A stretch of DNA of 64,000 nucleotides. Source: Candidatus Borrarchaeum yapensis. Lineage in GTDB: Archaea > Asgardarchaeota > Sifarchaeia > Borrarchaeales > Borrarchaeaceae. Both the position numbers and the translations under genes were made by a program. The notes under the pieces were generated by a model. That model was not told the DNA's origin. It ran no database searches and saw nothing but the letters and a program-made list of their open reading frames with translations. Location: the NCBI GenBank assembly GCA_016840515.1, contig JAEOSF010000017.1, forward strand, positions 1 to 64,000. The letters are read 5' to 3'. This document shows positions 49,827 through 58,738 of this stretch, piece by piece. Each line of letters opens with the position of its first letter. Within the stretch, counting starts at the first letter, position 1.

Positions 49827-49994
49827 ATGTCGGACGAAGATCTAGTAAAACGTGTAAAAGAACTTTCACACGAATGGAAAAAAACAAAGGAGCCTCGCTA
49901 TATACAGGAAGCGATAAGTATCGCTAAAAAAATTAAAGAGGGACAGGCTCAATCATTTTTAGCAATTTTACTAGCCTTGGCAGGTGCAAGTTGA
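49827..49994 (+). CDS. 55-residue microprotein, paralog of the gene at 48310
   Basis: ATG 49827 follows CTGAGGATTAAAG. The product begins MSDEDLVKRVKELSHEWKKT, continues KEPRYIQEAISIAKKIKEGQ and ends AQSFLAILLALAGAS. Alignment with the 57-residue protein at 48310 needs no gaps until the last residues. Third-position differences between the two DNA copies outnumber changes in the protein, as expected for selected genes. It has its own TATA promoter. Confidence 0.75.
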   Translation: MSDEDLVKRVKELSHEWKKTKEPRYIQEAISIAKKIKEGQAQSFLAILLALAGAS

Positions 49995-50050
49995 AATAAT
50001 ATAGAGAAATCCATTTTTTGGATACTTTCACTCTTTTTGACTCAATCTGC

Positions 50051-50320
50051 TTACTCTATGAGTTTGAGTACTTCTTCTTTTTTCGCCTCATTGACCATAT
50101 AATTAACCTTTCCTCCATGTCGTGAATCTAACCTGTGTTCGACTACTAACACATTCTCGACAAGCCATATTAACCGATGACTGATTTCGTCACCAGTTAT
50201 TGTGTCGTCTTGTGCCCTTACTTTCATTATAAGATAACCTGCTGTGAGTTCACCTTCATTTAACAGCGTTTTTAGTATGATTGAATCCTTCTTTTTATCA
50301 AATCCTGACATTTCGCTCAT
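50051..50320 (-). CDS. Small hypothetical wHTH-like protein
   Basis: An 89-residue protein: MSEMSGFDKKKDSIILKTLL, NEGELTAGYLIMKVRAQDD, HRLIWLVENVLVVEHRLDSR and HGGKVNYMVNEAKKEEVLKL. A helix-helix-helix-strand order with the wing-like VEHRLDSRHGGKVNYMV suggests a winged helix. GGTGATACTT precedes ATG 50320. No family was recognised. Confidence 0.55.
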   Translation of the reverse strand: MSEMSGFDKKKDSIILKTLLNEGELTAGYLIMKVRAQDDTITGDEISHRLIWLVENVLVVEHRLDSRHGGKVNYMVNEAKKEEVLKLIE

Positions 50321-50511
50321 AAGTATCACCATAGTTATCTGGAGTTGATCACTTTAAAAAGTATAGAGAAACTGGCATGTCATTGGAAAAATAAAAGTGT
50401 CTTAAACAAAATGCCTTGCTGCTTATTAATTTCCTGAAATAAGCGGGTAATATTTCTTGAAAATGCACAAAGATAAAGCCTTAATTATAATGCGCAATCG
50501 ATTGATAAATC

Positions 50512-51273
50512 ATGAATACTGAGAATTCTTCAAAAGAAATTGGTGATAAGTTTCAAAGAGATACAAAATACTACCCTGGTAAATTACCAAGACATTTTCT
50601 GGATTGGAATAATAAACCTGAACTCTATAAGAATTATGAAAATCCGATTGACGTGATCTCACTACCAGAACCTGATTTTAATAATGCGGCAAAACTTATA
50701 GAAGTTTTAGCTAGCAGAAGGTCGAGGAGAAACTATGATCCTCAGAAATCACTTGACCTTAAAGTGCTCTCAACCCTTCTGTGGGCAACGCAAGGAGCAA
50801 CAGCAAAACATGATACACCATTTGGACCTCTTTTCTTAAGAACAGCACCATCAGCTGGCGCACTCTACCCAATTGAGACTTATCTGAATATTCGACTCGT
50901 TGATGGACTTGAAGCTGGTATTTACCATTTCAGACCACATTACTTCGATATTGAACTAATAAGGAAAGGTGATTATTCAGAGGAATGTGCAGCGGCTGCA
51001 CTCAACCAGAAAATGGTCAAATCCGCACAAGTTACTTTTGTATGGACTGCTGTTGTTGAAAGGTCAAAATGGAAATACCTCCAAAGAGCGTATAGATACA
51101 TATATCTTGATGCAGGCCACATCGGACAAAATCTTTATTTAGCAGCTGAAGCACTTCAGTTAGGTTGTTGTACAATTGGCGCTATTTTTGATGAAGAAGC
51201 AAACAAATTGATAGACGTGGATGGCGTCAACGAAACCGTTGTTTATATGGCAACCGTTGGAGTTCTTAAATAG
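50512..51273 (+). CDS. SagB-type nitroreductase-fold oxidoreductase
   Basis: A 253-residue FMN-dependent protein. SRRSRRNYDPQKSLDLKVLS (about 70) is the FMN-binding start of the nitroreductase fold, followed by LLWATQGAT, then RTAPSAGALYPIETYL (about 112-127), the SagB-type signature, and YIYLDAGHIGQNLYLAA (about 198). Bacterial relatives oxidise thiazolines/oxazolines in peptides, but solo copies occur widely in archaea with unknown substrates. No peptide cyclase or precursor is adjacent. Transcribed in the same direction as the FprA gene downstream. Confidence 0.85.
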   Translation: MNTENSSKEIGDKFQRDTKYYPGKLPRHFLDWNNKPELYKNYENPIDVISLPEPDFNNAAKLIEVLASRRSRRNYDPQKSLDLKVLSTLLWATQGATAKHDTPFGPLFLRTAPSAGALYPIETYLNIRLVDGLEAGIYHFRPHYFDIELIRKGDYSEECAAAALNQKMVKSAQVTFVWTAVVERSKWKYLQRAYRYIYLDAGHIGQNLYLAAEALQLGCCTIGAIFDEEANKLIDVDGVNETVVYMATVGVLK

Positions 51274-51423
51274 TCAATACAAGGCAAAATGAATCAAGTG
51301 ATTGCATAAACTGCCGTTATAAACATAATTATATTATGAAATCTGTGTCTGACAGTTCAAGATCTATAAAGGAAAAAGATTTACGAAAGAAACCACCAAT
51401 AGATAGGATGGGGGTTTTGAATT

Positions 51424-52635
51424 ATGCCACAATATGTGATTAAACCAAATGTGTATTGTATCAGTATAAACGACCGCACCACAGACCTATTCGAAGGACT
51501 TTGGCCAGTAACAGAAGAAGGCGTCTCATACAACTCGTATATGATCGTTGACGAGAAAAAGGTGTTGATCGATTTATCTAAAGCATTTAAAGGGGACGAA
51601 TTCTTTGACGCGGTAGAAGAAATTGTTCCAATTTCAGAACTTGACTATGTAATTATGAACCATTTGGAACCTGACCATGGCGGACTCGTAACCACTATGC
51701 GAAGAATCAATCCTAATTTAACCATCTTGTGTACCGACAAGGCAAAAGAAATGCTTGCAACATTTTACAATATAACTGACAACGTACAAGCTGTAAGTGA
51801 CGGAGAAACCCTTGATCTTGGCACTAAAACTTTACAGTTCTTCCATGCACCCTTTGTACACTGGCCAGAGACAATGGTAACCTATGATACAACTGATAAT
51901 ATTCTCTTCGCGTGCGATGCATTTGGAGGATACGGAGCTATTCGTGGATCCCTCTTTGACGATGAAATCAAGGATGAAGAGTGGAATTTCTACATAAAGG
52001 AGTCATTACGCTACTATGTGAACATCGTTGCGAAATTCAGCGGACAAGTAATAAAGGCAATAAACAAGCTAGTAGGAGCAGGTCTCAAAATTGATTGTAT
52101 TGCTCCTTCTCATGGTATTATCTGGCGTAAGAACCCAGGAAGAATTATTGAACTATATCAGAAATGGGCAGGCTATATGCTTGGAGAGACAAAGCCAGGG
52201 ATAACGGTACTCTATGCAAGTATGTACGGTAACACGGAGGCAATGATGAATGCTGTAGTTCAGGGAATTTCTGAAGTTGGCGTACCAGTTGAAGTCTTTG
52301 ATGTTGCAAGAATCAATGTGAGTTACATTCTTCCATCTCTTTGGACCAAGAAAGGTGTTATCATCGGTGCTCCTACCTACGAAGCAGGGCTCTTCCCTCA
52401 AATGGTGTATGTCTTAGACATGGCGAAGCGAAAACGCATCCTTAATAAGAAGGTAGCCCGTTTTGGCAGTAAAGGCTGGAGTGGTGGCGCACAGAAGGAA
52501 CTTGAGGAATTGCTAGATCGTAATAAATGGGAACTTGTTGATTATTTTGAGTTCACTGGTCATGCAACAAAAGAGGAACTAACAAAGGGCGAAGAATTAG
52601 GGAAAAAGTTTGCTCAACTCATAAAGGGCTCATAA
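51424..52635 (+). CDS. fprA: A-type flavodiiron protein (FprA-like oxidase)
   Basis: A 403-residue flavodiiron protein which reduces O2 (or NO) to water, protecting anaerobes. The lactamase-like domain has the iron ligands HLEPDHGG (about 80-87), H148-type ligand in FHAPFVHWPETM (about 141), and FACDAFGGYG (about 162) with the bridging Asp, then APSHGIIW (about 223). The C-terminal flavodoxin domain begins VLYASMYGNTEAMM (about 262), the FMN phosphate loop. Electrons probably come from F420H2 or a rubredoxin-type partner, not present in the window. Confidence 0.93.
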   Translation: MPQYVIKPNVYCISINDRTTDLFEGLWPVTEEGVSYNSYMIVDEKKVLIDLSKAFKGDEFFDAVEEIVPISELDYVIMNHLEPDHGGLVTTMRRINPNLTILCTDKAKEMLATFYNITDNVQAVSDGETLDLGTKTLQFFHAPFVHWPETMVTYDTTDNILFACDAFGGYGAIRGSLFDDEIKDEEWNFYIKESLRYYVNIVAKFSGQVIKAINKLVGAGLKIDCIAPSHGIIWRKNPGRIIELYQKWAGYMLGETKPGITVLYASMYGNTEAMMNAVVQGISEVGVPVEVFDVARINVSYILPSLWTKKGVIIGAPTYEAGLFPQMVYVLDMAKRKRILNKKVARFGSKGWSGGAQKELEELLDRNKWELVDYFEFTGHATKEELTKGEELGKKFAQLIKGS

Positions 52636-52693
52636 CGACAAGAAACAATGATATGGCTTTCATTATAACGTATTGATACCGAATATTTCTCTT

Positions 52694-53109
52694 TCAACCA
52701 TTTTTTTTATTTTGCTTTTGCTTTCGAACATGCTTAGTTGCTTGCATGCCCGCTACAGCACCTTCTCCGGCTGCAGTGACTATTTGCATTCCTCCACAAG
52801 TGCTGTCTCCAGCAGCAAATACGCCGGATAGATTTGTTTTTTGCTCCCGATCAACTTGTATGCAATTACGCCCTGCGACTTTAACTCCAGCCTTTTTGAA
52901 TAATGGTGTCATTGGGATCGCTTTAAAAATAAACACGGCGTCAACTTTTAGTTCCTTTGTTCCCTCATCATTTTCAATCACAATCCTTTCTACTTTATCT
53001 TGGCCCTCAATTTCTTTTACAACTGCAGTTTCATTTATTGGAATATTCAATTCTTTGATTTCTTCAACTAGTTCTGGTGAAACCTTGAGACCATCGGAAT
53101 CATCGAGGA
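52694..53109 (-). pseudogene. Truncated thioredoxin-reductase-like gene (C-terminal part only)
   Basis: The frame matches the C-terminal third of a TrxB-type flavoprotein: VDAVFIFKAIPMTP, then TNLSGVFAAGDSTCGGMQIVTA with the FAD-binding GVFAAGD motif and the final EGAVAGMQATKHV helix. Reading upstream the frame continues (ILDDSDGLKVSPELVEEIKE) to a TAG at 53110-53112, and no FAD or NADPH Rossmann part exists beyond it. The break coincides with the left side of the integrase module, suggesting the gene was cut by insertion or deletion. Confidence 0.8.
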
Positions 53110-53201
53110 TCTAGCATAAAGAATAATTAGTAATGAATTTTTCATAACATTTTTATAGAACTTAGGATATTATGTGTACATACAAAACCCGAGGATATGT
53201 T

Positions 53202-53576
53202 ATGGCTAAAATTAACGAAAAACGTTTTTTTACTCAATTTGAAACTACTGAGCAAGAAAAAGAAGAATTGAAACGTTTTGTTGATAAAAAGAATATAAAT
53301 ATGTCGCAATTTATCAGAAGTTGCATAAGATTTTTTAAGAACCGAAATTTAACTCCTGAAGAATATTTAATGAAAGAAGTTGATACTAAAACGGTTTCTT
53401 CTAAAGGAATACCGGTTTCTTTTCTACAAGACTTAGAACGGAGAGAGTTAGAAGTAAAAGGCTCTTTGGATGCTATCCACAAAGAAATTAGAAACATGAA
53501 AACTTCAATTTCTAATGATATGTTTGAATACATATCTACAATTGCACAAGAATTAGATAGAGCAAAGGGAGAGTAA
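53202..53576 (+). CDS. Putative ribbon-helix-helix DNA-binding protein with coiled coil
   Basis: A 124-residue protein. KRFFTQFETTEQEKEELKRF, VDKKNINMSQFIRSCIRFFK forms an RHH-like DNA-binding unit (about 5-45). The C-terminal half (LQDLERRELEVKGSLDAIHK, then EIRNMKTSISNDMFEYIS) is a coiled coil. GAGGATATGTT precedes ATG 53202. It is 4 bp upstream of the integrase gene, so it probably controls or assists it, as excisionase- or repressor-like genes do. Confidence 0.65.
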   Translation: MAKINEKRFFTQFETTEQEKEELKRFVDKKNINMSQFIRSCIRFFKNRNLTPEEYLMKEVDTKTVSSKGIPVSFLQDLERRELEVKGSLDAIHKEIRNMKTSISNDMFEYISTIAQELDRAKGE

Positions 53577-53580
53577 GAAA

Positions 53581-54924
53581 ATGTCACATATGGGCAAGAA
53601 ATATACAAGAACAGAACTTAAAGAAATCCCGATAAAATTAAAGGAATACATAGAAGAAAACGGAGTAGTTCCAACGAGCAGAGAACTTAGTAAGTTAGGC
53701 TTTCCAAACGCTGTCACTATTAAAAAGTATTTTGGAGGTTATAATAAACTGATTGAATCACTAGGCTACAATCCTAACTTAAAATATTATTCTAAAAAGG
53801 AACTTATTAAAATCTTACGGGATTATTACGATAAAACGGGTACAGTACCACTTTTACAAGATTTCAAAAGTAATCGCACTTATCCTGATCCAAAAACTTA
53901 TGTAGATCATTTTGGTACCTGGACTAATGCGCTAATCCAGGCAGGTTTAAGACCTAATAAAATAAATTTTGAATATGATGAGTTAGTAAAAACTTATCTT
54001 AATGATAAAAAAGGAAAAATTAGCTCGACTACAATCACAAGTTATGCAAGAGTTATTTCGGACCTCTATCAATTCTTAAACTCAAAAGGAAAGGAATGGA
54101 ATGACTTAAACGCAGAAATTATCGTTGAATATTTTGATTACCTTAAAAAGCATGGCGGTTTCTTTAAATGCAATAATTACACAAAACCTAACTCTCCACA
54201 TGCCTTAAAGGTTAAAGCAAGAAGCATAACTGCTTTTTTAACATGGGTAGAGAAATGGGCAATTAGGCAAGGTACTCCACAAATAATAAAATCTGCAGAA
54301 ATTGAAGAAATTAAGGAAACACTAAAAAGCCGCAATGTTGTTCCCCGTTTACCTGAAATAGAACCAAGATCCTTAACTATCACAGAAATAGAACAAATCA
54401 GAAATGCTATAGATAATCCTCTTGAAAGAAATCTCTTTGATATAGGGCTTAATTTAGGTCTAAGAGCTAGTGAATACGGAAATATCACAATGGCTATGGT
54501 AGTAGGTAAGGATGGTACCCGTTTTGAGAAAAAACACTATATTGAAATTCTTGGAAAAGGCAACAAAATAAGAAAAGTTGTTTTAACTGAAGAAATGAAG
54601 GTTTTAATCAAGAAACAATTGCTCTTAAGAAAACTTCATAGAGTAGAGCATGATAGATTATTTTTTAGCTTCGGAAAAATGAACAAAGGTAAACTCGGAA
54701 ATAATATCCACAGAATCATTAAGGCAATAAATAAGAAAAGCGGCGTAGATTTTACCGCCCATTCATTACGACATAGTATGTCGGTACTATTCCAGGAGAG
54801 CGGTATTCAACAAAACATTATTTCGCAACGTTTAGGGCATGTAGGCGGTATAACTCAGAGATATTCTAAAGCCCCTATCTCCGCTCGTTATCAACTTCTA
54901 CAAGAAAAAGTAGGCATTATTTAG
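53581..54924 (+). CDS. Tyrosine recombinase/integrase with two HNH-associated repeats
   Basis: A 447-residue site-specific recombinase. The N-terminal about 130 residues contain two copies of a homing-endonuclease-associated repeat (NGVVPTSRELSKLGFPNAVT and TGTVPLLQDFKSNRTYPDPK, each ending in FGxWxxAL or FGGYNKLI before a G-Y or A-G-L), probably extra DNA-binding domains. A core-binding domain follows (about 140-240). The catalytic domain has Arg in GLNLGLRASEYG (about 298), HSLRHSMS (about 395, HxxR), LGHVG (about 419) and nucleophile Tyr in ITQRYSKAP (about 427). GGAGAG precedes ATG 53581. Confidence 0.9.
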   Translation: MSHMGKKYTRTELKEIPIKLKEYIEENGVVPTSRELSKLGFPNAVTIKKYFGGYNKLIESLGYNPNLKYYSKKELIKILRDYYDKTGTVPLLQDFKSNRTYPDPKTYVDHFGTWTNALIQAGLRPNKINFEYDELVKTYLNDKKGKISSTTITSYARVISDLYQFLNSKGKEWNDLNAEIIVEYFDYLKKHGGFFKCNNYTKPNSPHALKVKARSITAFLTWVEKWAIRQGTPQIIKSAEIEEIKETLKSRNVVPRLPEIEPRSLTITEIEQIRNAIDNPLERNLFDIGLNLGLRASEYGNITMAMVVGKDGTRFEKKHYIEILGKGNKIRKVVLTEEMKVLIKKQLLLRKLHRVEHDRLFFSFGKMNKGKLGNNIHRIIKAINKKSGVDFTAHSLRHSMSVLFQESGIQQNIISQRLGHVGGITQRYSKAPISARYQLLQEKVGII

Positions 54925-55003
54925 ATTTTTCTTCTTCCAATTTCTCTACTCGTCATTAATAACCCCTAAGAGGACTGTTATAAAATCTGGAAGGTCATTT
55001 TTA

Positions 55004-55108
55004 GTGAATATTCCGATAGAAATAGTCAAATATTTAAATTTAGATAAAGATGATAGTGTAATTGTTCATGTAGACAACGGTAGGATGATAGTAGAAAAGA
55101 AGAAATGA
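55004..55108 (+). CDS. AbrB-like mini protein (swapped-hairpin domain)
   Basis: From GTG 55004 a 34-residue frame reads VNIPIEIVKYLNLDKDDSVI then VHVDNGRMIVEKKK, the core of a SpoVT/AbrB domain. In-frame sequence upstream, back to about 54964 (RTVIKSGRSFL), continues the domain sensibly, so the true start may be a non-standard codon such as ATA near 54958-54964. It lies between the integrase and the 133-residue gene and could be an element-borne regulator or antitoxin. Confidence 0.5.
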   Translation: MNIPIEIVKYLNLDKDDSVIVHVDNGRMIVEKKK

Positions 55109-55131
55109 AAAATGAAAAGGGAGGGTAACTA

Positions 55132-55533
55132 ATGATAAACATGAATTCTTCACCTAAGAATTGGAAAATAGAGTGTTCGGCGTGTAAAAAAGAATTAGAT
55201 GTAGTTGAGGTGGTTATAGAAAACAATCTAACTACATACAAACTTGCGTGTGGTCATAACTTTTTTGTAAAAGATCTCCAAGAAACGATAGGGATTATAG
55301 AGCAACTGAAGGGAAAATTAAGGCATGGCGAGCCGGGTGAGTTCAAACCGCATCTAGAATTTAGTAATAAAATTGTGCAGAGTGGTGACCCTCGTCTCCC
55401 TAGAGGAGTAAGAATCACAATGCGTATTGATAGGGAGAATAATCAGTATCATCAAGTAGTAACAGACTTAAATACGGGAAAAGTAATTCACCAACACCAC
55501 GAGCCATTAACAGAGCATAAATCTGAGAATTGA
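55132..55533 (+). CDS. Hypothetical zinc-finger-like protein of the integrase module
   Basis: A 133-residue protein. The N-terminal part has CSACKKEL (about 15) and CGHNFF (about 42), which could form a CxxC/CxH zinc site. The second half (GEPGEFKPHLEFSNKIVQSG, then ITMRIDRENNQYHQVVTDLN) is beta-rich, ending HQHHEPLTEH with several His. GGAGGG precedes the start. No family recognised. Its position after the integrase suggests element cargo. Confidence 0.6.
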   Translation: MINMNSSPKNWKIECSACKKELDVVEVVIENNLTTYKLACGHNFFVKDLQETIGIIEQLKGKLRHGEPGEFKPHLEFSNKIVQSGDPRLPRGVRITMRIDRENNQYHQVVTDLNTGKVIHQHHEPLTEHKSEN

Positions 55534-55628
55534 ATAAATTAAGGAGTTAGGTACTACACGAATCAAACCATTGCCAACCCACTGTCATAATTACGTATCA
55601 AAGTGAAATGAAACTGTCCTTTCATGAA

Positions 55629-55649
55629 TACCTATTAAGTTAATAGGTA
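55629..55649. repeat. 8-bp inverted repeat between element genes
   Basis: TACCTATT-AAGTT-AATAGGTA forms a perfect hairpin. TAGGTACT also occurs at about 55549, so the motif is partly repeated. It may be an att-like or regulatory site of the integrase module. Confidence 0.35.
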
Positions 55650-55687
55650 CTGAACTCCATAGCATAATAAAAAATCAGGTGTTTAAA

Positions 55688-55885
55688 TTGGGTGAGGATT
55701 GGGTTAACGTATTTTTACCAAAAGTTTTTGAAAAATTTTTAGATAAATCCGACAATTACAGGGAAATGGCAGATAAAGAAGAAAATCTTGTCAAGAAGGC
55801 AGAATTTTATCGTTATTCAAATATATTCAGGGAGATATTTTATTGTTTCAAAGAAGCCGCTGAAGAAATAGTAGCGAAGAAATAG
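55688..55885 (+). CDS. Small helical hypothetical protein
   Basis: A 65-residue protein from TTG 55688, with AGGTG 6 nt upstream; a GTG at 55679 is also in frame. It is helical and charged (EKFLDKSDNYREMADKEENL, then VKKAEFYRYSNIFREIFYCF, KEAAEEIVAKK). No family recognised. Last gene before the right side of the integrase module. Confidence 0.5.
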   Translation: MGEDWVNVFLPKVFEKFLDKSDNYREMADKEENLVKKAEFYRYSNIFREIFYCFKEAAEEIVAKK

Positions 55886-55982
55886 ATGCATGAAAGGTAG
55901 GTTTTAACTCGATCGACACATCAGTGGATATACTTTCTAATGTAGGACCTACATCAACACTAATTCCAAAATCCAACTCCAA
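55848..55982 (-). other. Possible start of a disrupted gene
   Basis: On the minus strand GGAGG (55990-55994) lies 7 nt before TTG 55982. The first 28 codons (MELDFGISVDVGPTLESIST, then DVSIELKPT) look like protein, but the following codons only mirror the opposite-strand gene at 55688-55885 before a stop at 55848. This is what one would see if a gene had been cut near 55900 by the neighbouring element. Equally it may be chance. Confidence 0.25.
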
Positions 55983-56104
55983 TAAAAAACCTCCACTGAA
56001 TGAATGTTTCTAGAAAAAATATATTCTCTTTAGTATTTTTAAAATTAAAAACCAAAAATAAATTCCCTACAAAAAAAAGGAAAAATGTGGTTTTTCGGTT
56101 TAAT

Positions 56105-57334
56105 CTATGTGCCTAGCACTACAGAAGACAATGTAAGATTGCAATGCATGATTTCCTCTTTTTCAGTAGTTGCTTGTTCTCCGAAGACGTTGTAGCCGAT
56201 GAATGGTGTGTCTCCAAGAGCCATTTTTGCCTGTTCGACTACCTCACCGACTCTATCACCAATAGCCAGTCGACAGCCAGCACAGTGGACGAGAAAGCCG
56301 AAACTTGGTTGTGATATATTTCCGACTTCAATCGCCCTCTTGAAGACTGCATTAGCTTCCATAACAAGTTCATCCTGCGTAGCAGACAAAATAGCAATAT
56401 CCGCTCCTTCAGGGATCTTCACAAAACCATCTATTGACAGGTCCTCATTGACATTTCCAGGATGCACCGTCTGCCAATAGCCTTCATGTGCGATTCCAAT
56501 CGGATTGAAGAAAGATTCGCTTAATATAGCTCCACCTTTAATTGAGTCTAAAGGCTTCCCGGTCCATTCTGCATAGACTTCTGCAGCAGGACGTCCATCT
56601 ATTTCGTAGAGTGTTCTTTCTTTAGTTCGAGTGGCTTTCCCACTCTTGATAGGCTGATATTCTTGGCTAAAATTATATCCAACTTTTAGATCAGGCGCAT
56701 ATAAGACTGCGACTGACACATAGTCACTATATACATCTAGATCTGCAAATTGTTTCCAGTTGCCCTCTAGAGTGTTATCCGCCGAACTTCCACCGACTAT
56801 TGGAAACTTTGCAGGGAAAGTGCTCTTTATTCCACGGAGCAGCCCTTCCTCAACTCCAGGCGGTGCACACATTAGAACAAGATCAGGTGGATTTCTTTCT
56901 TCCTGTCCGATTGCTTTAGAGACACGTGCATCTATTGCTGCCTGTACATGCTCTCCTACATCAGATAAAGCTCTTTTAGTTGCTGTTTCGCCTTCACTGA
57001 AACCATCACTTCTAATTTTTGTTGCCCCGACACCGACAGCCAAAGTTGGTGAAGATAAAACTGCAACCCCAACAGCGCCAGTTTCGCTTTCAATAAAACC
57101 ATCAGGAGTCCAAACACCGCCGAGACTTGTCCCGCCCCATAATGGCGCCCTTTTAGTGACTTTGTTGATTCCGTTAATCACTTTCTGCTCATTATATTGA
57201 ACAGTACAAAATGCAATCGTGAAAGTTGGCTCAGAGCCCCCAAGTTTTGTGAGAGCTTTGGTAGCGGCTTCATTCCCTGCTTCTTTTGGATCTTCAAGAA
57301 TAGAATAACCTACTCCTACTTTAAAGTTTGACAT
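56105..57334 (-). CDS. FIST-domain sensor protein
   Basis: A 409-residue protein with FIST N (about 30-215) and FIST C (about 235-385) domains, thought to bind small ligands such as amino acids. Seen: APLWGGTSLGGVWTPDGF (about 64), PIVGGSSADNTLEG (about 174), then FGFLVHCAGCRLAIGDRVGE (about 345-364) and FIGYNVFGEQA near the C-terminus, all FIST signatures. No kinase or chemotaxis domain is fused, so it would signal through a partner. Its G+C is a little higher than the window average. It sits between the integrase module and iscB. Confidence 0.85.
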   Translation of the reverse strand: MSNFKVGVGYSILEDPKEAGNEAATKALTKLGGSEPTFTIAFCTVQYNEQKVINGINKVTKRAPLWGGTSLGGVWTPDGFIESETGAVGVAVLSSPTLAVGVGATKIRSDGFSEGETATKRALSDVGEHVQAAIDARVSKAIGQEERNPPDLVLMCAPPGVEEGLLRGIKSTFPAKFPIVGGSSADNTLEGNWKQFADLDVYSDYVSVAVLYAPDLKVGYNFSQEYQPIKSGKATRTKERTLYEIDGRPAAEVYAEWTGKPLDSIKGGAILSESFFNPIGIAHEGYWQTVHPGNVNEDLSIDGFVKIPEGADIAILSATQDELVMEANAVFKRAIEVGNISQPSFGFLVHCAGCRLAIGDRVGEVVEQAKMALGDTPFIGYNVFGEQATTEKEEIMHCNLTLSSVVLGT

Positions 57335-57385
57335 ATTCTTCCCTCTCCATAAACTATGGTTATGTTATATCCCTTGTATTTAACA

Positions 57386-57401
57386 TTTCGATTAAGGCGA
57401 A
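57386..57401. repeat. 16-bp repeat, left copy flanking the IscB segment
   Basis: TTTCGATTAAGGCGAA. It matches 59055-59070 at 15 of 16 positions, and the flanks (TAACA/TGACA) are similar too. The two copies bracket the IscB/omega-RNA segment. Confidence 0.5.
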
Positions 57402-57529
57402 AATGAAAAAACAATCTAAACAGAGAAACGCGTTTCTTTTTTGCACATCTCCGACAAGACACCAACCAAGTGAGCACGGGAGAGCATTGAATCGCCAGGA
57501 GTGAGTGAGTGAGTTGGTTAGTTAGTTGG

Positions 57530-58738
57530 CTAGTGTGGGCGGCTGAACTGCAAGCCGCGGCCATACTTCACTAAGTTCACGTTGTTGACCTGGGTATTCA
57601 CGATAGTGCCGGTTGGGGTTTTCAAGCGCACCCACCGCCCATAGTTGAACATCCCCTTGACCTGACACAGCTGTCTCTCATAGCAGACCAGGTCTTGCGG
57701 CTGTAAGGCGTAGCGTTGGGTGCGGATGCTGCGCCCATACCCTTTTCTATTCAGTTGGATGCTTCGATTGTTGCGCCGGGGTTGCGTCACCAGAAAGGGT
57801 CGACACCTGGTTTGCTGCCGGCCTCCGGCGATGATAAAGGCGTCATTGGAGTGTGATTTTGCCAGCCCCGCCTCGATCCGTTGTTGCTTGGTGAGGTAGC
57901 CGTAGGTGTGGTTGCATTCCAACTGGTCAACCAACTGCCATCGGACCTGATTCATGAAGGCCGCGCTTTTCAATGATGCCTTCGCCTGCCGGTGAACTTC
58001 TGGGTGGCCGAACTCGGCGGCGGTCCGATCGCCTTTGTCTTGATTGCAGCGCTCACAACTTAGGGTGAGGTTCGAGACCCGATCACTGCCACCCCGTGAC
58101 CTGGGGATGATATGTTCCACCTGAAGCGGCACTCCGGTTTTTCCGCAATAAGCGCACGTGCGTCCCCATTTCTCCAGCAGATACTCTCGTATCTGGTAGC
58201 CCTGCAAGGTCCCCTGTTGATATTCGACCCCCGCGATTTCCGGATGTTGTAGCAACTGGGTATCAAAGGTAGCCACCTCCAGTTCGGTACGGCTGACGGG
58301 CACCAGGCTCTTAAGCATGGCAATCAGGGTGATATGCGCTTGCTTCTTATGATGGAGAGAGGGGGCTAACCAGTCCTGCTCCCGTATCCGGTTATCGAAC
58401 CGCGGCGCTCGATATCGGGTAGTGCGGTTGCGCCGGTTTCTTCGATAATTTCTCCTCTGCTCCAATTTCTTAGACATGTCGTAACGTAACACCAACTCGC
58501 CCGCCAGCAGTTCCTCTTTTTCTTTAACGGCGGAAAACGCCACCTTTGAATAACCACTATCCACCCCCAGCGTCACCTGGGCAGTATAGCCCGTTTCTCG
58601 GTTTCGCAAGCGAATGGTGAATGGCATTCGTGCTACCACGTTCGCCCGCTTTTTTTTTACCAGGAGTCTAGCTCTGGCTGAAGTGGTAGGGTCTAAGGGT
58701 TTCCCTTGTGACGATTGAACGTAGACTTTCAGCAGCAA
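57530..58738 (-). CDS. iscB: IscB RNA-guided nuclease
   Basis: IscB is the ancestor-type relative of Cas9, guided by omega-RNA. The 402-residue protein has the PLMP-like N-terminus (KPLDPTTSARARLLVKKKRA, about 14-33), RuvC-I LGVDSGYSKVAFSAV (Asp about 59), an Arg-rich bridge helix (RRNYRRNRRNRTTRYRAPRF, about 94-113), RuvC-II SRTELEVATFD (about 152), HNH CAYCGKTGVPLQVEHIIPRS...CERCNQDKGDR (about 195-240), and RuvC-III HSNDAFIIAGG (about 300). All catalytic residues appear intact. It is strikingly richer in G+C than the host genes and looks bacterial in origin. No tnpA is nearby. Confidence 0.93.
   Translation of the reverse strand: MLLKVYVQSSQGKPLDPTTSARARLLVKKKRANVVARMPFTIRLRNRETGYTAQVTLGVDSGYSKVAFSAVKEKEELLAGELVLRYDMSKKLEQRRNYRRNRRNRTTRYRAPRFDNRIREQDWLAPSLHHKKQAHITLIAMLKSLVPVSRTELEVATFDTQLLQHPEIAGVEYQQGTLQGYQIREYLLEKWGRTCAYCGKTGVPLQVEHIIPRSRGGSDRVSNLTLSCERCNQDKGDRTAAEFGHPEVHRQAKASLKSAAFMNQVRWQLVDQLECNHTYGYLTKQQRIEAGLAKSHSNDAFIIAGGRQQTRCRPFLVTQPRRNNRSIQLNRKGYGRSIRTQRYALQPQDLVCYERQLCQVKGMFNYGRWVRLKTPTGTIVNTQVNNVNLVKYGRGLQFSRPH

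Noticed and set aside
55026..55241. 71-codon minus-str frame across the AbrB-like and zinc-finger genes
   Set aside because: Hydrophobic shadow frame opposite two better-supported genes with ribosome binding sites.
53105..55668. TAGCATAA near both ends of the integrase module as att sites
   Set aside because: Eight A+T-rich bases with no extended match; too likely by chance in this composition.
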